Positions 1-8,221 of a DNA stretch of 44,712 nucleotides are shown in pieces; position 1 is the stretch's first letter; each line of letters opens with the position of its first letter. The translations under genes were made by a program, and so were the position numbers. The stretch is from assembly GCA_029981435.1 (NCBI GenBank), contig JARRBB010000007.1:1-44712 (forward strand), read 5' to 3'. Under the pieces are notes generated by a model. The model was given only the letters and a program-made list of their open reading frames with translations, had not been told where the DNA came from and did no database searches. The DNA is from Thermotogaceae bacterium (GTDB taxonomy: Bacteria > Thermotogota > Thermotogae > B21-G9 > HyVt-16).

Positions 1-918
1 TATTATCTCCGCTGGGTCGGTAACTCCCAAAACGAATCTTTTCCTTGTTTTGTATTCATAAAAATCTTTCAGTACTCTCAAGGTTGTACCTATACAATCA
101 TTGTCCCAGTCAACCAGCACTATTCTGTTCACATGAGGAGCTATGTGTTTATCAAATGCTATGGTTGCAGCAGAGGTAGAACCATCGTAACATGCTATCA
201 AAGCATGAGGAATGGTTCCCATGCTTTCAACACCCCAATAATCAGCATTTGCATCTGTAGAGACACCAAAAGCCCCTGCCTTGAGAGCCGCATATCCATC
301 CGTTGCCTGAACCCAGTAATGATCGAACCTCGCACTGAAAAACAGTATCGGCTTGCCACGTGCGGCGTCGACCACCTTCTTAACCGCCGTTGCAGTGCTT
401 GTCGCTCTTGCTATCACACCGAGCAAGACCGTTTCAAGATATCCAAAATACATCGGATCTCCTTCAATAACAAGTATCGGCTCATTTTCTTTTGCAAAAT
501 CTCCATCGTAAAGTGCAAGAACGTTCAGTTCATTCCATTTATCGATCCAGAGATCGTTAAGCTGTTCTCTCAGATCCCATTTCTCTTTGTAACATTCTTC
601 AAGGGTTTTTCTATCATAATCGTAAGCCGCTGCTTGTATCTTTCTTTCTACCTCAAGTAACCTCTCAAAGAGTTTTTCTGCCTTATTTTCATCTTTGTAA
701 TAACCGGTACCGTATTTCAGTATTGCCAGCGCTTCATCGATGCCAACCACTATCGAATCTTTCCTGGGAAAGAATTGATAGAGTACCCTCCTGTGGTGAT
801 TATCCTTCTTCAAAACCTCAACATATCTTGTGAAGTATTTATCGCTGTAATAACCCGCTCTGATTCTATCTATTGGTACTTTGAAAACCCTTGGATCAAG
901 CCTTTTTCGTTCTTTCAA
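1..918 (-). CDS. pncB: Nicotinate phosphoribosyltransferase, 3' part outside the window
   Basis: Reading the minus strand from a TTG at 918 gives about 306 uninterrupted codons that run off the left edge, so the C-terminus is missing. The translation has features of the nicotinate phosphoribosyltransferase family: an N-terminal segment with a YYSDKYFTR motif, a central STATAVKKVVDAARGK segment, FFSARFDHYWVQATDGYAA, and a GSTSAATIAFDKHI-like stretch before a VDWDND motif. The enzyme joins nicotinate to PRPP to make nicotinate mononucleotide in NAD salvage. The TTG directly follows the TGA of the nicotinamidase gene, and a GAGGTGAT ribosome site lies inside the end of that gene. The pair therefore looks translationally coupled, and nicotinamidase supplies the substrate. 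The family call is firm. Which NAPRTase subfamily it belongs to cannot be settled from a partial sequence. Confidence 0.9.
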   Translation of the reverse strand, partial: MKERKRLDPRVFKVPIDRIRAGYYSDKYFTRYVEVLKKDNHHRRVLYQFFPRKDSIVVGIDEALAILKYGTGYYKDENKAEKLFERLLEVERKIQAAAYDYDRKTLEECYKEKWDLREQLNDLWIDKWNELNVLALYDGDFAKENEPILVIEGDPMYFGYLETVLLGVIARATSTATAVKKVVDAARGKPILFFSARFDHYWVQATDGYAALKAGAFGVSTDANADYWGVESMGTIPHALIACYDGSTSAATIAFDKHIAPHVNRIVLVDWDNDCIGTTLRVLKDFYEYKTRKRFVLGVTDPAEII

Positions 919-1443
919 TCATATCACCTCTGCGCCCAGAACTTCTTTGATTATAACAAGGGCAAAATTATGCAGATTTATATCGTAGGAATTTACACCC
1001 TCCCTGTAAACTCTCACTTTTAGGTCACGATTTCTTAATTCCTCGACTGTGAACAGAACACATATATTCGTGACAACTCCGCAGACCTCGAAATCATCAA
1101 GATTGTGTTCATCTATCAGTTCATCGAACTTCGTTCCAAAAAATGCGCTGTACCGTTTTTTGAATATTTTATAGTGTTTCTCATACCCATCGAGAGCTTT
1201 TAGAATATCGGTCTGCAACATCGCACCCCGAGTGTTTTCAACACAATGCCTTGGAAACATCTTGAATTCTTCATCATCCGGTTCGTGCCAATCCTGAGTG
1301 GTTATTATCGGCCATCCGTTCTCTCTAAAGTATCTTATTTTTTCCAAAGCAAAAGGTATAACTTTTTCTGCACCATCAAAATACAGAACACCATTCTGCT
1401 CCACAAAATCATTCTGTAAATCTATGAGTAAAAGAGCTTTCAA
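919..1443 (-). CDS. pncA: Nicotinamidase (isochorismatase-like hydrolase)
   Basis: This 174-residue cysteine hydrolase of the isochorismatase fold deamidates nicotinamide to nicotinate. The chosen TTG start gives MKALLLIDLQNDF, the usual family N-terminus. A GGAAGG ribosome site sits 7-8 bases upstream. An in-frame TTG at 1461 would place that site inside the gene, so I reject it. Visible active-site elements are Asp8 in DLQND, metal ligands around QDWHEPDD (about residues 51-58), lysines near 95-96, and the nucleophile Cys128 in GVVTNICV. The next gene on the strand is pncB, with no gap, so the two form a two-step NAD salvage unit. Upstream lies the secreted alpha/beta hydrolase gene, about 50 bases away. 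Confidence 0.92.
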   Translation of the reverse strand: MKALLLIDLQNDFVEQNGVLYFDGAEKVIPFALEKIRYFRENGWPIITTQDWHEPDDEEFKMFPRHCVENTRGAMLQTDILKALDGYEKHYKIFKKRYSAFFGTKFDELIDEHNLDDFEVCGVVTNICVLFTVEELRNRDLKVRVYREGVNSYDINLHNFALVIIKEVLGAEVI

Positions 1444-1492
1444 AGTTTCACTTCCTTCCAATTCTCAAAGAAGGATTATACAACCCAAAGTC

Positions 1493-2788
1493 TCACTTAG
1501 CAAGTACCCAGTTTGCTATATCTTCTATAACTTTTGGATCTACATTTCTTAATTTTTCATAATCTTCTGGTTTTGAAACGCCTTCAGTGTACATGAAAAG
1601 ATGATCCAACCCATCGTACAGTTTGAAGCTTATATTGGACTTGTTCGAGAGCTTCTGTTTTAAAACATCGAAATTATTTTCCACAGTTATCTGATAATCT
1701 TTCTTTCCTTGAAGTATTAAAACAGGTATATCTAACTCACTCAGAGTTTTCACAATATCATACCTATCAAGATCATAAAAATAATTTGCCGTAGCACCTA
1801 AAACCTGTTCTGAAGGATCAAGTTCATGGTTTTTGAGTTTCAAAAGCAGATCCTTTGTTCTCTGGTACTGGTTCTTTTCTTCTTCACTCAATGGTGTGAG
1901 AGAAACGAGATAATCAAGTTGTTCAATCATCGTTTCGGCTAATTTCTGAACCATCGGAGCGAGTAGAATTATCCCATCCACCTTTATCGATCTTGCTATC
2001 TCTGGAACGAGCGTCGCACCAAGACTATGACCAAGTAAATATATCTCTGTAACTTTTGGAAGTGTTTTTGCAAACTCCACTGCACTGATAACATCGTCTA
2101 TGACTTCTTCTTTAACTGTGATGCTCTTAACATCTATGCTGGTTTTGTAAGTGTAGGTTCGCTTATCGTATCTCAAAACCGCTATTCCCTTACTTGCAAG
2201 ACCGAGTGCTATATCGAGAAACGGCTTGTTTGGCCCCACCGTTTCATCTCTATCGTTTGGGCCAGAACCGTGCACTAAAATGACGAGTGGATAGTTTGCT
2301 TTATCTTTTGGAACGGTCAAACTTCCTTTCAACTTCCATGGCTCTTTACCGAATTCAACTTGCTTTTCTTCTATTTTGTTCAAATCTACACCTTTTGGTG
2401 GGACGTATTCTATAAGTCTAACGGGATTGAAAGAAAAACCTGCAATTTTATTTGTTTCAGATTCGACTGCAACTGTTAAAATAAGTGCGTACTCTTTATA
2501 ATCTGCTCTGAATATGTTGAATTTGTAACCTTCTCGCTCTTCCTGCCTGAGAAAGTACATTTTTTCAAAATTTCCAAGCTGTGCCTTTATATTGGTTATG
2601 AGCTCTTTCATTTTATCAACATTGAACTGCGCACGCATTTCAGAATTTTGCATTTCATAAGCAGCGAAATAATTTTCACTGAACAAGTACTTCAAATATT
2701 CCAGAGCACTGTCACTTGTGATATCAGCGAAGACTGATACAACAAAAACAAAAGACAACAACGTTGCAATTAAAATTCTCTTTTTCAT
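1493..2788 (-). CDS. Secreted alpha/beta hydrolase with N-terminal DUF3887-like domain
   Basis: A 431-residue protein with a signal peptide (MKKR then a hydrophobic run, likely cleaved near Ala21). Residues about 25-125 resemble the DUF3887 helical domain that precedes some alpha/beta hydrolases. The catalytic domain follows: HGSGP at 173-177 (oxyanion region), GHSLG at 253-257 with Ser255 as nucleophile, Asp364 in GKKDYQ and His396 in DGLDHLF. All three catalytic residues are present, so it should be active, probably on an ester or peptide-like substrate outside the cytoplasm. The substrate cannot be read from the sequence. An AGGAGAATG ribosome site precedes the ATG. It lies about 20 bases downstream of a predicted lipoprotein gene on the same strand. 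Confidence 0.88.
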   Translation of the reverse strand: MKKRILIATLLSFVFVVSVFADITSDSALEYLKYLFSENYFAAYEMQNSEMRAQFNVDKMKELITNIKAQLGNFEKMYFLRQEEREGYKFNIFRADYKEYALILTVAVESETNKIAGFSFNPVRLIEYVPPKGVDLNKIEEKQVEFGKEPWKLKGSLTVPKDKANYPLVILVHGSGPNDRDETVGPNKPFLDIALGLASKGIAVLRYDKRTYTYKTSIDVKSITVKEEVIDDVISAVEFAKTLPKVTEIYLLGHSLGATLVPEIARSIKVDGIILLAPMVQKLAETMIEQLDYLVSLTPLSEEEKNQYQRTKDLLLKLKNHELDPSEQVLGATANYFYDLDRYDIVKTLSELDIPVLILQGKKDYQITVENNFDVLKQKLSNKSNISFKLYDGLDHLFMYTEGVSKPEDYEKLRNVDPKVIEDIANWVLAK

Positions 2789-2810
2789 AATTCATTCTCC
2801 TTTCGATCAA

Positions 2811-3704
2811 TCACTCTACTATTATCGTTATGCTCCCGTAATCCGTTAAAACGTATCCTTTGGACGTAGAATCAACTTCTGGAAAAAGCAGCCACGCATT
2901 CTCCAATCCTCCACCATTTGGATTATCGAAAAACTCACCAAGTTCAAAACCAAGCTGACAGTAAAGAACTCCTTCATAACCACTCGCAGGTGTATAAAGT
3001 TTTAAATTACTGAAAGTGGCACAATCCGTTGATTGGGAAACATTCGAAAAGTCATAAAAAGTGGTATGCATGAGTATATTGGAATTCAAAGGATCAGTGC
3101 TGTAATAATAAAAGGCAACCGGTACGTCGAATCCAAAACTTTCGAGCAATTCGAAATCAACGTTTCTTACAGTCAAAGTTGCTGAATAACTCTCCGATGG
3201 ACCATCTGGAATCTGTGTCGTTGTAATAGTTGCCTCGGGAACTTCCAAAATCAAGCTGACAGTAGAATTCTTACCTTTTTCTATCGAGAAAGTTGCAAAA
3301 TCGAGGCTGAGAATAGCCGCAGCATCTGAGCAATAAACAGATTCAAAGCTTGAAACAACGTCTTTTATCGCTGCCACTCCTATCAAGTAATTGTCCCTTG
3401 CCTTTAACTTCAAGTTTCTTTCAACGGTGCCGCTCTGACCTGACAAATCTATATCTTCAACGTATTTATAATTTTGTCCGTCTACATCCGGATTAAATAT
3501 TGATATCCTTATCTTTTCGGAATTAGACGGTATGTATCTATATTTTTCACCATCGAAATCAGAAGGTAATTTCAGTTTCAGGCTCAAATATCCATATTCA
3601 CCTTCATCCTCAGATATCGGTGTACCGTGATTGTAAAGAAAACAGCACGCCGATACTATAAAAATAAATCCAAAGATCGAAGTCAAATAGATGAGCTTTC
3701 GCAC
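2811..3704 (-). CDS. Predicted lipoprotein of unknown function
   Basis: I do not recognise a family. The GTG start at 3704 has a very strong GGGGGGAAATCAG site in front. It gives MRKLIYLTSIFGFIFIVSACC, a typical lipoprotein signal with a lipobox ending in Cys at about residue 20. An upstream in-frame start at 3728 would put eight extra residues before the signal and include the ribosome site, so it is unlikely. The mature part, about 277 residues, is rich in Ser, Thr, Tyr and Asp with alternating hydrophobic residues, which suggests an all-beta extracytoplasmic protein. It sits between glucokinase and the secreted hydrolase on one strand. A role at the envelope is an inference from the signal only. 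Confidence 0.75.
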   Translation of the reverse strand: MRKLIYLTSIFGFIFIVSACCFLYNHGTPISEDEGEYGYLSLKLKLPSDFDGEKYRYIPSNSEKIRISIFNPDVDGQNYKYVEDIDLSGQSGTVERNLKLKARDNYLIGVAAIKDVVSSFESVYCSDAAAILSLDFATFSIEKGKNSTVSLILEVPEATITTTQIPDGPSESYSATLTVRNVDFELLESFGFDVPVAFYYYSTDPLNSNILMHTTFYDFSNVSQSTDCATFSNLKLYTPASGYEGVLYCQLGFELGEFFDNPNGGGLENAWLLFPEVDSTSKGYVLTDYGSITIIVE

Positions 3705-3736
3705 CTGATTTCCCCCCGTATATTCCAAGAAAGTTT

Positions 3737-4681
3737 TTAAAGGTTTTCAAGAGCGATCGCAGCCGCTCCAAGTATTCCGGCATCGTTCCCTAATTTGCTA
3801 CCAACTATTTTGAACGTTCCCATGAAAGAAGGTATTACTCTCATATTCACCTTTTCTGTTATCTTAGGAATGAAAAGATCAGCACTTTTTGACATTCCTC
3901 CTCCGAGGATCACCATCTGTGGATTGAATATGTGAATTATGCTCGTTATACCGACGCTCATGGCTTCCACAAAAGTATCGAATATCCTGATAGCCAGTTT
4001 ATCATTTGACCTGTAGGCATCGAATATTTCACGTGCACCGAGAACCTCTCTCTGTCTTTCGAATTCGAATATCATGGACTCTGGAAAGCGTTTTCTACCT
4101 TCGTTGGCATATCTTATTAAAGCAGTCGCTGACGCCATAGCCTCAAGACAACCATAATTTCCACATCCACATACCGGTCCATGAGGATCGACAATCATAT
4201 GACCGAGCTCTGCACCGATTCCATTTCCACCTGTGAGAAGTTTTCCATGAGTTATAACACCACCGCCTATACCGGTACCGAGGGTTAAAACAACTATGTG
4301 ATCTTTATTTTTCCCTTCACCAAACCACTTTTCGCCAAGAGCAGCGGAATTGGCGTCGTTTTCTATAAACACAGGAACATTCAGATACTTCTCCACTTCG
4401 TCTTTCAACGGAACATTGTTCCAACCTGGAAAATTAGGCGAAAATTCTATTATCCCCTTATCATGATCGATAGAACCTGGTGAACCTATCCCAACCGCTT
4501 TCACGTCTTTGAGCTCGACCATTTCTTTTATCTTTTCACATATCCTTTCAACAACTTTCTGAAAACCAAGTTCAAGCTTCGTCGCGATTTCGTCTTTTTT
4601 TACTATTTCACCATTCGAATTAACTATTCCAATTTTTACCATAGTTCCACCAAGATCAATGCCCACGATTTTTTCAGCCAT
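3737..4681 (-). CDS. glcK: ROK-family glucokinase
   Basis: This 314-residue ROK kinase is predicted to phosphorylate glucose with ATP. The phosphate loop is DLGGT at 9-13. The catalytic base is Asp109 in ENDAN. The ROK zinc site is His161 in ELGHM plus Cys171, Cys173 and Cys178 in CGCGNYGC. The family also includes N-acetylmannosamine and fructose kinases and repressors, but there is no N-terminal helix-turn-helix, so this is an enzyme. Glucose is the likeliest substrate given the family in Thermotogales. The start ATG has an AGGAGAGGTG site. Just upstream is a 17-bp tandem repeat that duplicates a ribosome-site-like sequence, described separately. The nearest upstream gene on the strand is the PatB-like aminotransferase. 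Confidence 0.9.
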   Translation of the reverse strand: MAEKIVGIDLGGTMVKIGIVNSNGEIVKKDEIATKLELGFQKVVERICEKIKEMVELKDVKAVGIGSPGSIDHDKGIIEFSPNFPGWNNVPLKDEVEKYLNVPVFIENDANSAALGEKWFGEGKNKDHIVVLTLGTGIGGGVITHGKLLTGGNGIGAELGHMIVDPHGPVCGCGNYGCLEAMASATALIRYANEGRKRFPESMIFEFERQREVLGAREIFDAYRSNDKLAIRIFDTFVEAMSVGITSIIHIFNPQMVILGGGMSKSADLFIPKITEKVNMRVIPSFMGTFKIVGSKLGNDAGILGAAAIALENL

Positions 4682-4690
4682 ATTACACCT

Positions 4691-4724
4691 CTCCTTACAT
4701 AGATTTTCTCCTTACATAGATTTT
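4691..4724 (-). repeat. 17-bp perfect tandem duplication in the glucokinase leader
   Basis: Two identical adjacent 17-bp units (4691-4707 and 4708-4724) lie in the leader of the glucokinase gene. Read on the minus strand, each unit is AAAATCTATGTAAGGAG. Each carries an ATG followed at once by TAA and then a GGAG. The GGAG of the upstream unit sits seven bases before the ATGTAA of the downstream unit, so that start-stop pair has its own ribosome site. The last GGAG runs into the true ribosome site of the gene. The repeat itself is certain. Any regulatory role is a guess. Confidence 0.9.
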
Positions 4725-4746
4725 CGTGATTTCCATGTTGATTATA

Positions 4747-5925
4747 TCAAAGTTTTAGATGCTTTTTTATGGCTTTTTCCATTCTTTTCATAGCTTCTTC
4801 AAGTGTGGATCTCGGACATGCGATATTCATTCGCATGAATCCATCTCCTTCCTCTCCGAACATCACACCGTCCTGTAGTCCAACTTTTGCTTCGTTGTAG
4901 AGCAGGTTTTTTAGTTCTTCCTGTTTCAATCCAAGTTCTCTGAAATTCAGCCACATGAGATATGTTCCTTCGAGTTCGGTAGTTTTGACAGATGGAATTC
5001 TCTCTTTCAGAAAATCTTTCACAAAATCTCTGTTCTCTCTCAAGTATTCAATCAAATCATCCAACCATTTAAAACCATATCTGTAGGAAACTTCAAGTGC
5101 AATTATTCCAAATATGTTCGTTGTGAGTAAACCATTTCGCTGAGCGGTGTGGACATACCTATTTCTCAAAACCGGATTACTTATAATAAGGTAAGACGTA
5201 GATAAACCTGCGAGATTGAAAGTTTTGCTCACAGACGTACAGGTTACGGTTATATCAGAGAATTCCTTTGAAATACTTGCAATAGGAGTATGTTTGTATC
5301 CAGGCATTATCAGATCAGAGTGGATTTCATCGGACACTATCGTTATGTTGTTCCTCAAACAAATTTCTCCAAGTCTCTCGAGTTCTTCTTTTTTCCACAC
5401 CCTTCCAACTGGATTATGTGGGTTGCACAATATCAACATTCTTGTTTTATCATTTATTTTTCTCTCAAGATCTTCAAAATCCATTCTATAATTACCAGAA
5501 CTAAACTTTAAGGGATTTTCAACTAAAATCCTTCCGTTGAGTCTTATAGAACTGAAAAACGGAAAGTAAACCGGTGTTTGAACTATTATCTCTTCTCCTG
5601 GTGAGGTAAAGGACTGTATGCACGCTTTTATACTTGGCACAACACCCGGCGCAGTGATTATCCAGTCTTTTTCTATTTTCCAGTTGTTTCTTGAAAACTG
5701 CCAGTCGATAATAGAATCGTAGAAAGAATCCGGGATGAAAGTGTAACCAAACACACCATGTTCGATACGGTCTTTAAGTGCCTTTTTAACCTCTTTTGGT
5801 GCTTCAAAATCCATATCTGCAACCCACATTGGTATCAAATCATCAGTACCGAAAATTTCTTCGCATCTGTCCCATTTGTAACTGTTTGTATTCTTTCGAG
5901 GAATGACTCTGTCAAAATTTGCCAT
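4747..5925 (-). CDS. patB: MalY/PatB-type PLP-dependent aminotransferase / cystathionine beta-lyase
   Basis: A 392-residue fold-type I PLP enzyme. Recognisable elements are the PMWVADMDF segment near residue 32-40, NPHNPVG at 168-174, Asp199 in SDEIH for the pyridine nitrogen, and the Schiff-base Lys234 in SVSKTFNLAGL. The PMWVADMDF opening and NPHNPVG motif are typical of the MalY/PatB group, which cleave cystathionine or cysteine conjugates at the C-S bond. Some members are aminotransferases, so the exact reaction is uncertain. It is the first gene of the minus-strand run that continues through glcK. The ATG is preceded by AAGGGAG. The divergent acylphosphatase gene begins about 190 bases to the right. 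Confidence 0.88.
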   Translation of the reverse strand: MANFDRVIPRKNTNSYKWDRCEEIFGTDDLIPMWVADMDFEAPKEVKKALKDRIEHGVFGYTFIPDSFYDSIIDWQFSRNNWKIEKDWIITAPGVVPSIKACIQSFTSPGEEIIVQTPVYFPFFSSIRLNGRILVENPLKFSSGNYRMDFEDLERKINDKTRMLILCNPHNPVGRVWKKEELERLGEICLRNNITIVSDEIHSDLIMPGYKHTPIASISKEFSDITVTCTSVSKTFNLAGLSTSYLIISNPVLRNRYVHTAQRNGLLTTNIFGIIALEVSYRYGFKWLDDLIEYLRENRDFVKDFLKERIPSVKTTELEGTYLMWLNFRELGLKQEELKNLLYNEAKVGLQDGVMFGEEGDGFMRMNIACPRSTLEEAMKRMEKAIKKHLKL

Positions 5926-6118
5926 ATATATTTACTCCCTTCTCTTTATTCTCTAATAATTATATACAGATAGTGAACTATCAAGCCATATAGAAGCCAT
6001 GACTTCCTGATATATTACACTTATTATATTACAATTCAATATTTTCAAATTCATCTCAACCCTATGGAAGTGGAGTTTTCTTCGCAAAGAAATGATAAAA
6101 TTTTAGTGAGGTGATTTT

Positions 6119-6400
6119 ATGGAAAATGAACAAATAGCCCTTGAAATAAGAGTTTATGGAATTGTGCAGGGAGTTGGGTTCAGAAGTTTTGCGCGCAAAA
6201 AAGCTCATGAATATGGTATCAAAGGTTACGTCAGAAATCTCATCGATGGTAGTGTAGAAGTAATAGCTGAGGGCGACAAAAAAGCACTGGAAAATTTTTT
6301 AGTTGAAATATCAAGAGGTCCTGTTTTTGCTCGAGTAGACAGAGTTGAAAAAAGAGAAATACAGCCCAGAGGATTCAAGAGTTTCGAAGTAAGGTTTTGA
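6119..6400 (+). CDS. acyP: Acylphosphatase
   Basis: A 93-residue protein that hydrolyses acyl phosphates such as 1,3-bisphosphoglycerate or carbamoyl phosphate. The phosphate cradle VQGVGFRSFARKKA carries the catalytic arginine at about residue 23. The catalytic asparagine is in YVRNLIDGSVEV at about residue 41. Length is normal for the family. It has a GTGAGGTGA ribosome site. A possible extended -10 sequence (TGATAAAAT, 6093-6101) lies close in front, so the leader may be short. It heads the plus-strand run that leads into the MreB-like and flagellar genes, about 20 bases before the former. Confidence 0.95.
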   Translation: MENEQIALEIRVYGIVQGVGFRSFARKKAHEYGIKGYVRNLIDGSVEVIAEGDKKALENFLVEISRGPVFARVDRVEKREIQPRGFKSFEVRF

Positions 6401-6424
6401 ACGATCTTTTCTGGAGGTGTAGTG

Positions 6425-7423
6425 ATGAAAATACTGGGGATAGACCTTGGAACAAGTAACATGCTTGCGTGTGATGAAAAAGGAAAGATTTTTTTAAATG
6501 AACCATCTGTTATTGCGTTTTCAAAAAAGAAAGGTGAAATAATAGCGCTCGGTAACAGAGCAAGGGAGATGATAGGAAAGACCCATGAGGATATAGAGGC
6601 TATTCATCCTGTAAAAAACGGCGCTATAACTGATCAGAAAGTATTTGAAAGTATCGTGAAAAAGATACTGAAAATGAAGTACAGAGGATTACTTTCCAGA
6701 CCCAAAATATGTATAACCACGCATTCTGGCACAACAAACGTAGAGAAAAGGGCTTTGTATGAAGCAGCCATTAACGCAGGAGTAAAAGAAGTCTATTTCA
6801 TTCAGGAAACACTTGCTTCTGCAATTGGTGCTGGTTTTAGTGTATCTGAAGCAAAGGGTGTACTGCTTGTGAACATCGGTGGCGGGACAACGGATATTTC
6901 AATAATAAGCCTTGGTGGAGTGGTTGTTGGAGATACCTTGAAGACGGCCGGTAAAAGTCTTGATGAAGCAATAATGATGCATATGAGACAAAAGTACAGC
7001 ATGGTGATTGGTGAAAACACTGCCGAAGAGATTAAAAACAAAATAGGAATAGCCCATCCTGATGAAGAAAAACTATCATTAGAGGTCAAAGGGAGAAAAA
7101 TAGTAGACGGTTCACCTGTCTCAGCAACTGTGAGTTCCGAAGATGTCTATGAAGCTATTCTGGAACCTTTGAAAAATATCGCAGCAAAAATAAAAGAAAT
7201 AATTGAAAGAACTCCACCTGAGCTGATCTCTGACATTCTCGAAGAAGGTGTAATACTGACCGGCGGTGTTTCATTGATGAAAGGAATTCATAAGTTCATC
7301 AGCGAAAGTTTAAATATGAAGGTTAAAAAAATTGAAAACCCAGTAACTTGTGTGATAGAAGGTATAGGATTCATCTTCAACTCAAAGGATTTACTGAATG
7401 AGATTTGCGAAAAAATGCCCTGA
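6425..7423 (+). CDS. mreB: MreB/Mbl-like actin homologue
   Basis: A 332-residue bacterial actin. Phosphate loop 1 is GIDLGTSN near the start, phosphate loop 2 is NIGGGTTDISIISLGG around residues 155-170, and the adenosine motif is GVILTGGVSLMKGI around 278-291. These proteins form membrane-associated filaments that guide cell-wall synthesis in rod-shaped cells. The ATG at 6425 is preferred over the GTG at 6422, because GGAGGTG at 6413-6419 gives better spacing to it. The neighbourhood, actin homologue then flgF then flgG, matches the mbl-flhO-flhP order known from Bacillus subtilis, so an Mbl-type paralogue is possible. Thermotogales may carry more than one MreB, so I use the general name. 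Confidence 0.9.
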   Translation: MKILGIDLGTSNMLACDEKGKIFLNEPSVIAFSKKKGEIIALGNRAREMIGKTHEDIEAIHPVKNGAITDQKVFESIVKKILKMKYRGLLSRPKICITTHSGTTNVEKRALYEAAINAGVKEVYFIQETLASAIGAGFSVSEAKGVLLVNIGGGTTDISIISLGGVVVGDTLKTAGKSLDEAIMMHMRQKYSMVIGENTAEEIKNKIGIAHPDEEKLSLEVKGRKIVDGSPVSATVSSEDVYEAILEPLKNIAAKIKEIIERTPPELISDILEEGVILTGGVSLMKGIHKFISESLNMKVKKIENPVTCVIEGIGFIFNSKDLLNEICEKMP

Positions 7424-7438
7424 TTACGAGGTGGTCAA

Positions 7439-8212
7439 ATGATAAGAGGCATATATACAGGTATCATGGGAATGCTTATAGATATGGCTACGATGGATAC
7501 CATAAGCAACAATCTTGCAAATGTTGATACCATCGGATTTAAAAAAGATACCCCTGTCTTTAAAACATATCTAAAGGAAAACATATACATGATGGACAGA
7601 AAATATCATCCTGTAAAGCCTGTGAAGTTTCTTGGTTCTCTGGAACAGGCAACAATTCTCGATGAAGTAAGACCATCGATGACGCAAGGAGCTGTTTTCA
7701 ATACCGGAAACCAAACTGACTTTGCAATAGATGGTGAAGGATTTTTCGTCTTGCGTTCTCCAGATGGAAATATCTTTTATTCACGTGCTGGAAATTTCAA
7801 AGTTGATGAACAGAACAATCTCATAGATGAAAATGGAAATTTTGTTCTTGATAATGAAGGAAATATTATTAGATGGAATGAAGAATATACTGTAGATGAA
7901 AATGGATGGGTTTACAACAAGAATGGGGAAAGACTTTTTAGATTATGGATAGTAGAATTTCCAGATCCTAATAAACTTGAAAAGTATGGTTACAGTCTCT
8001 TTACTCGAACTGAAGAAAGTGGAGTACCTGTGGAAAGTTTCGATTCTAAGGTTTTGCAAGGATTTCTTGAAAGTTCTAATGTGAACGCACTCAATGAAAT
8101 GGTAAGAATGATAAGCGCCATGAGACATTTTGAAATAGCCCAAAGGGTTGTAACAACCGAAGACCAGTTATTGGACAAAGTTATAAACAACGTTGGAAAT
8201 GTGCGGGGGTGA
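7439..8212 (+). CDS. flgF: Flagellar basal-body rod protein FlgF
   Basis: A 257-residue rod/hook family protein. The N-terminus (MIRGIYTGIMGMLIDMATMD) leads into TISNNLANVDTIGFKK, the conserved N-terminal rod motif. The C-terminus has NALNEMVRMISAMRHFEIAQ, the matching coiled-coil-forming motif. The GDGFF-type motif DGEGFFVLRSPDG lies in the middle. It is one of two such proteins in tandem. The second is closer to the FlgG consensus, so this one is assigned to FlgF by order and divergence. These are proximal and distal rod subunits exported by the flagellar type III system, with no cleaved signal. The ribosome site is GAGGTGG. There is a 9-base gap to flgG. Confidence 0.88.
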   Translation: MIRGIYTGIMGMLIDMATMDTISNNLANVDTIGFKKDTPVFKTYLKENIYMMDRKYHPVKPVKFLGSLEQATILDEVRPSMTQGAVFNTGNQTDFAIDGEGFFVLRSPDGNIFYSRAGNFKVDEQNNLIDENGNFVLDNEGNIIRWNEEYTVDENGWVYNKNGERLFRLWIVEFPDPNKLEKYGYSLFTRTEESGVPVESFDSKVLQGFLESSNVNALNEMVRMISAMRHFEIAQRVVTTEDQLLDKVINNVGNVRG

Positions 8213-8221
8213 AACTGACGT

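Noticed and set aside
133-660. Plus-strand open frame of 175 codons
   Set aside because: It lies opposite the nicotinate phosphoribosyltransferase gene, whose translation shows clear family motifs. The plus-strand protein is Cys/Arg/Ser-rich with no ribosome site.
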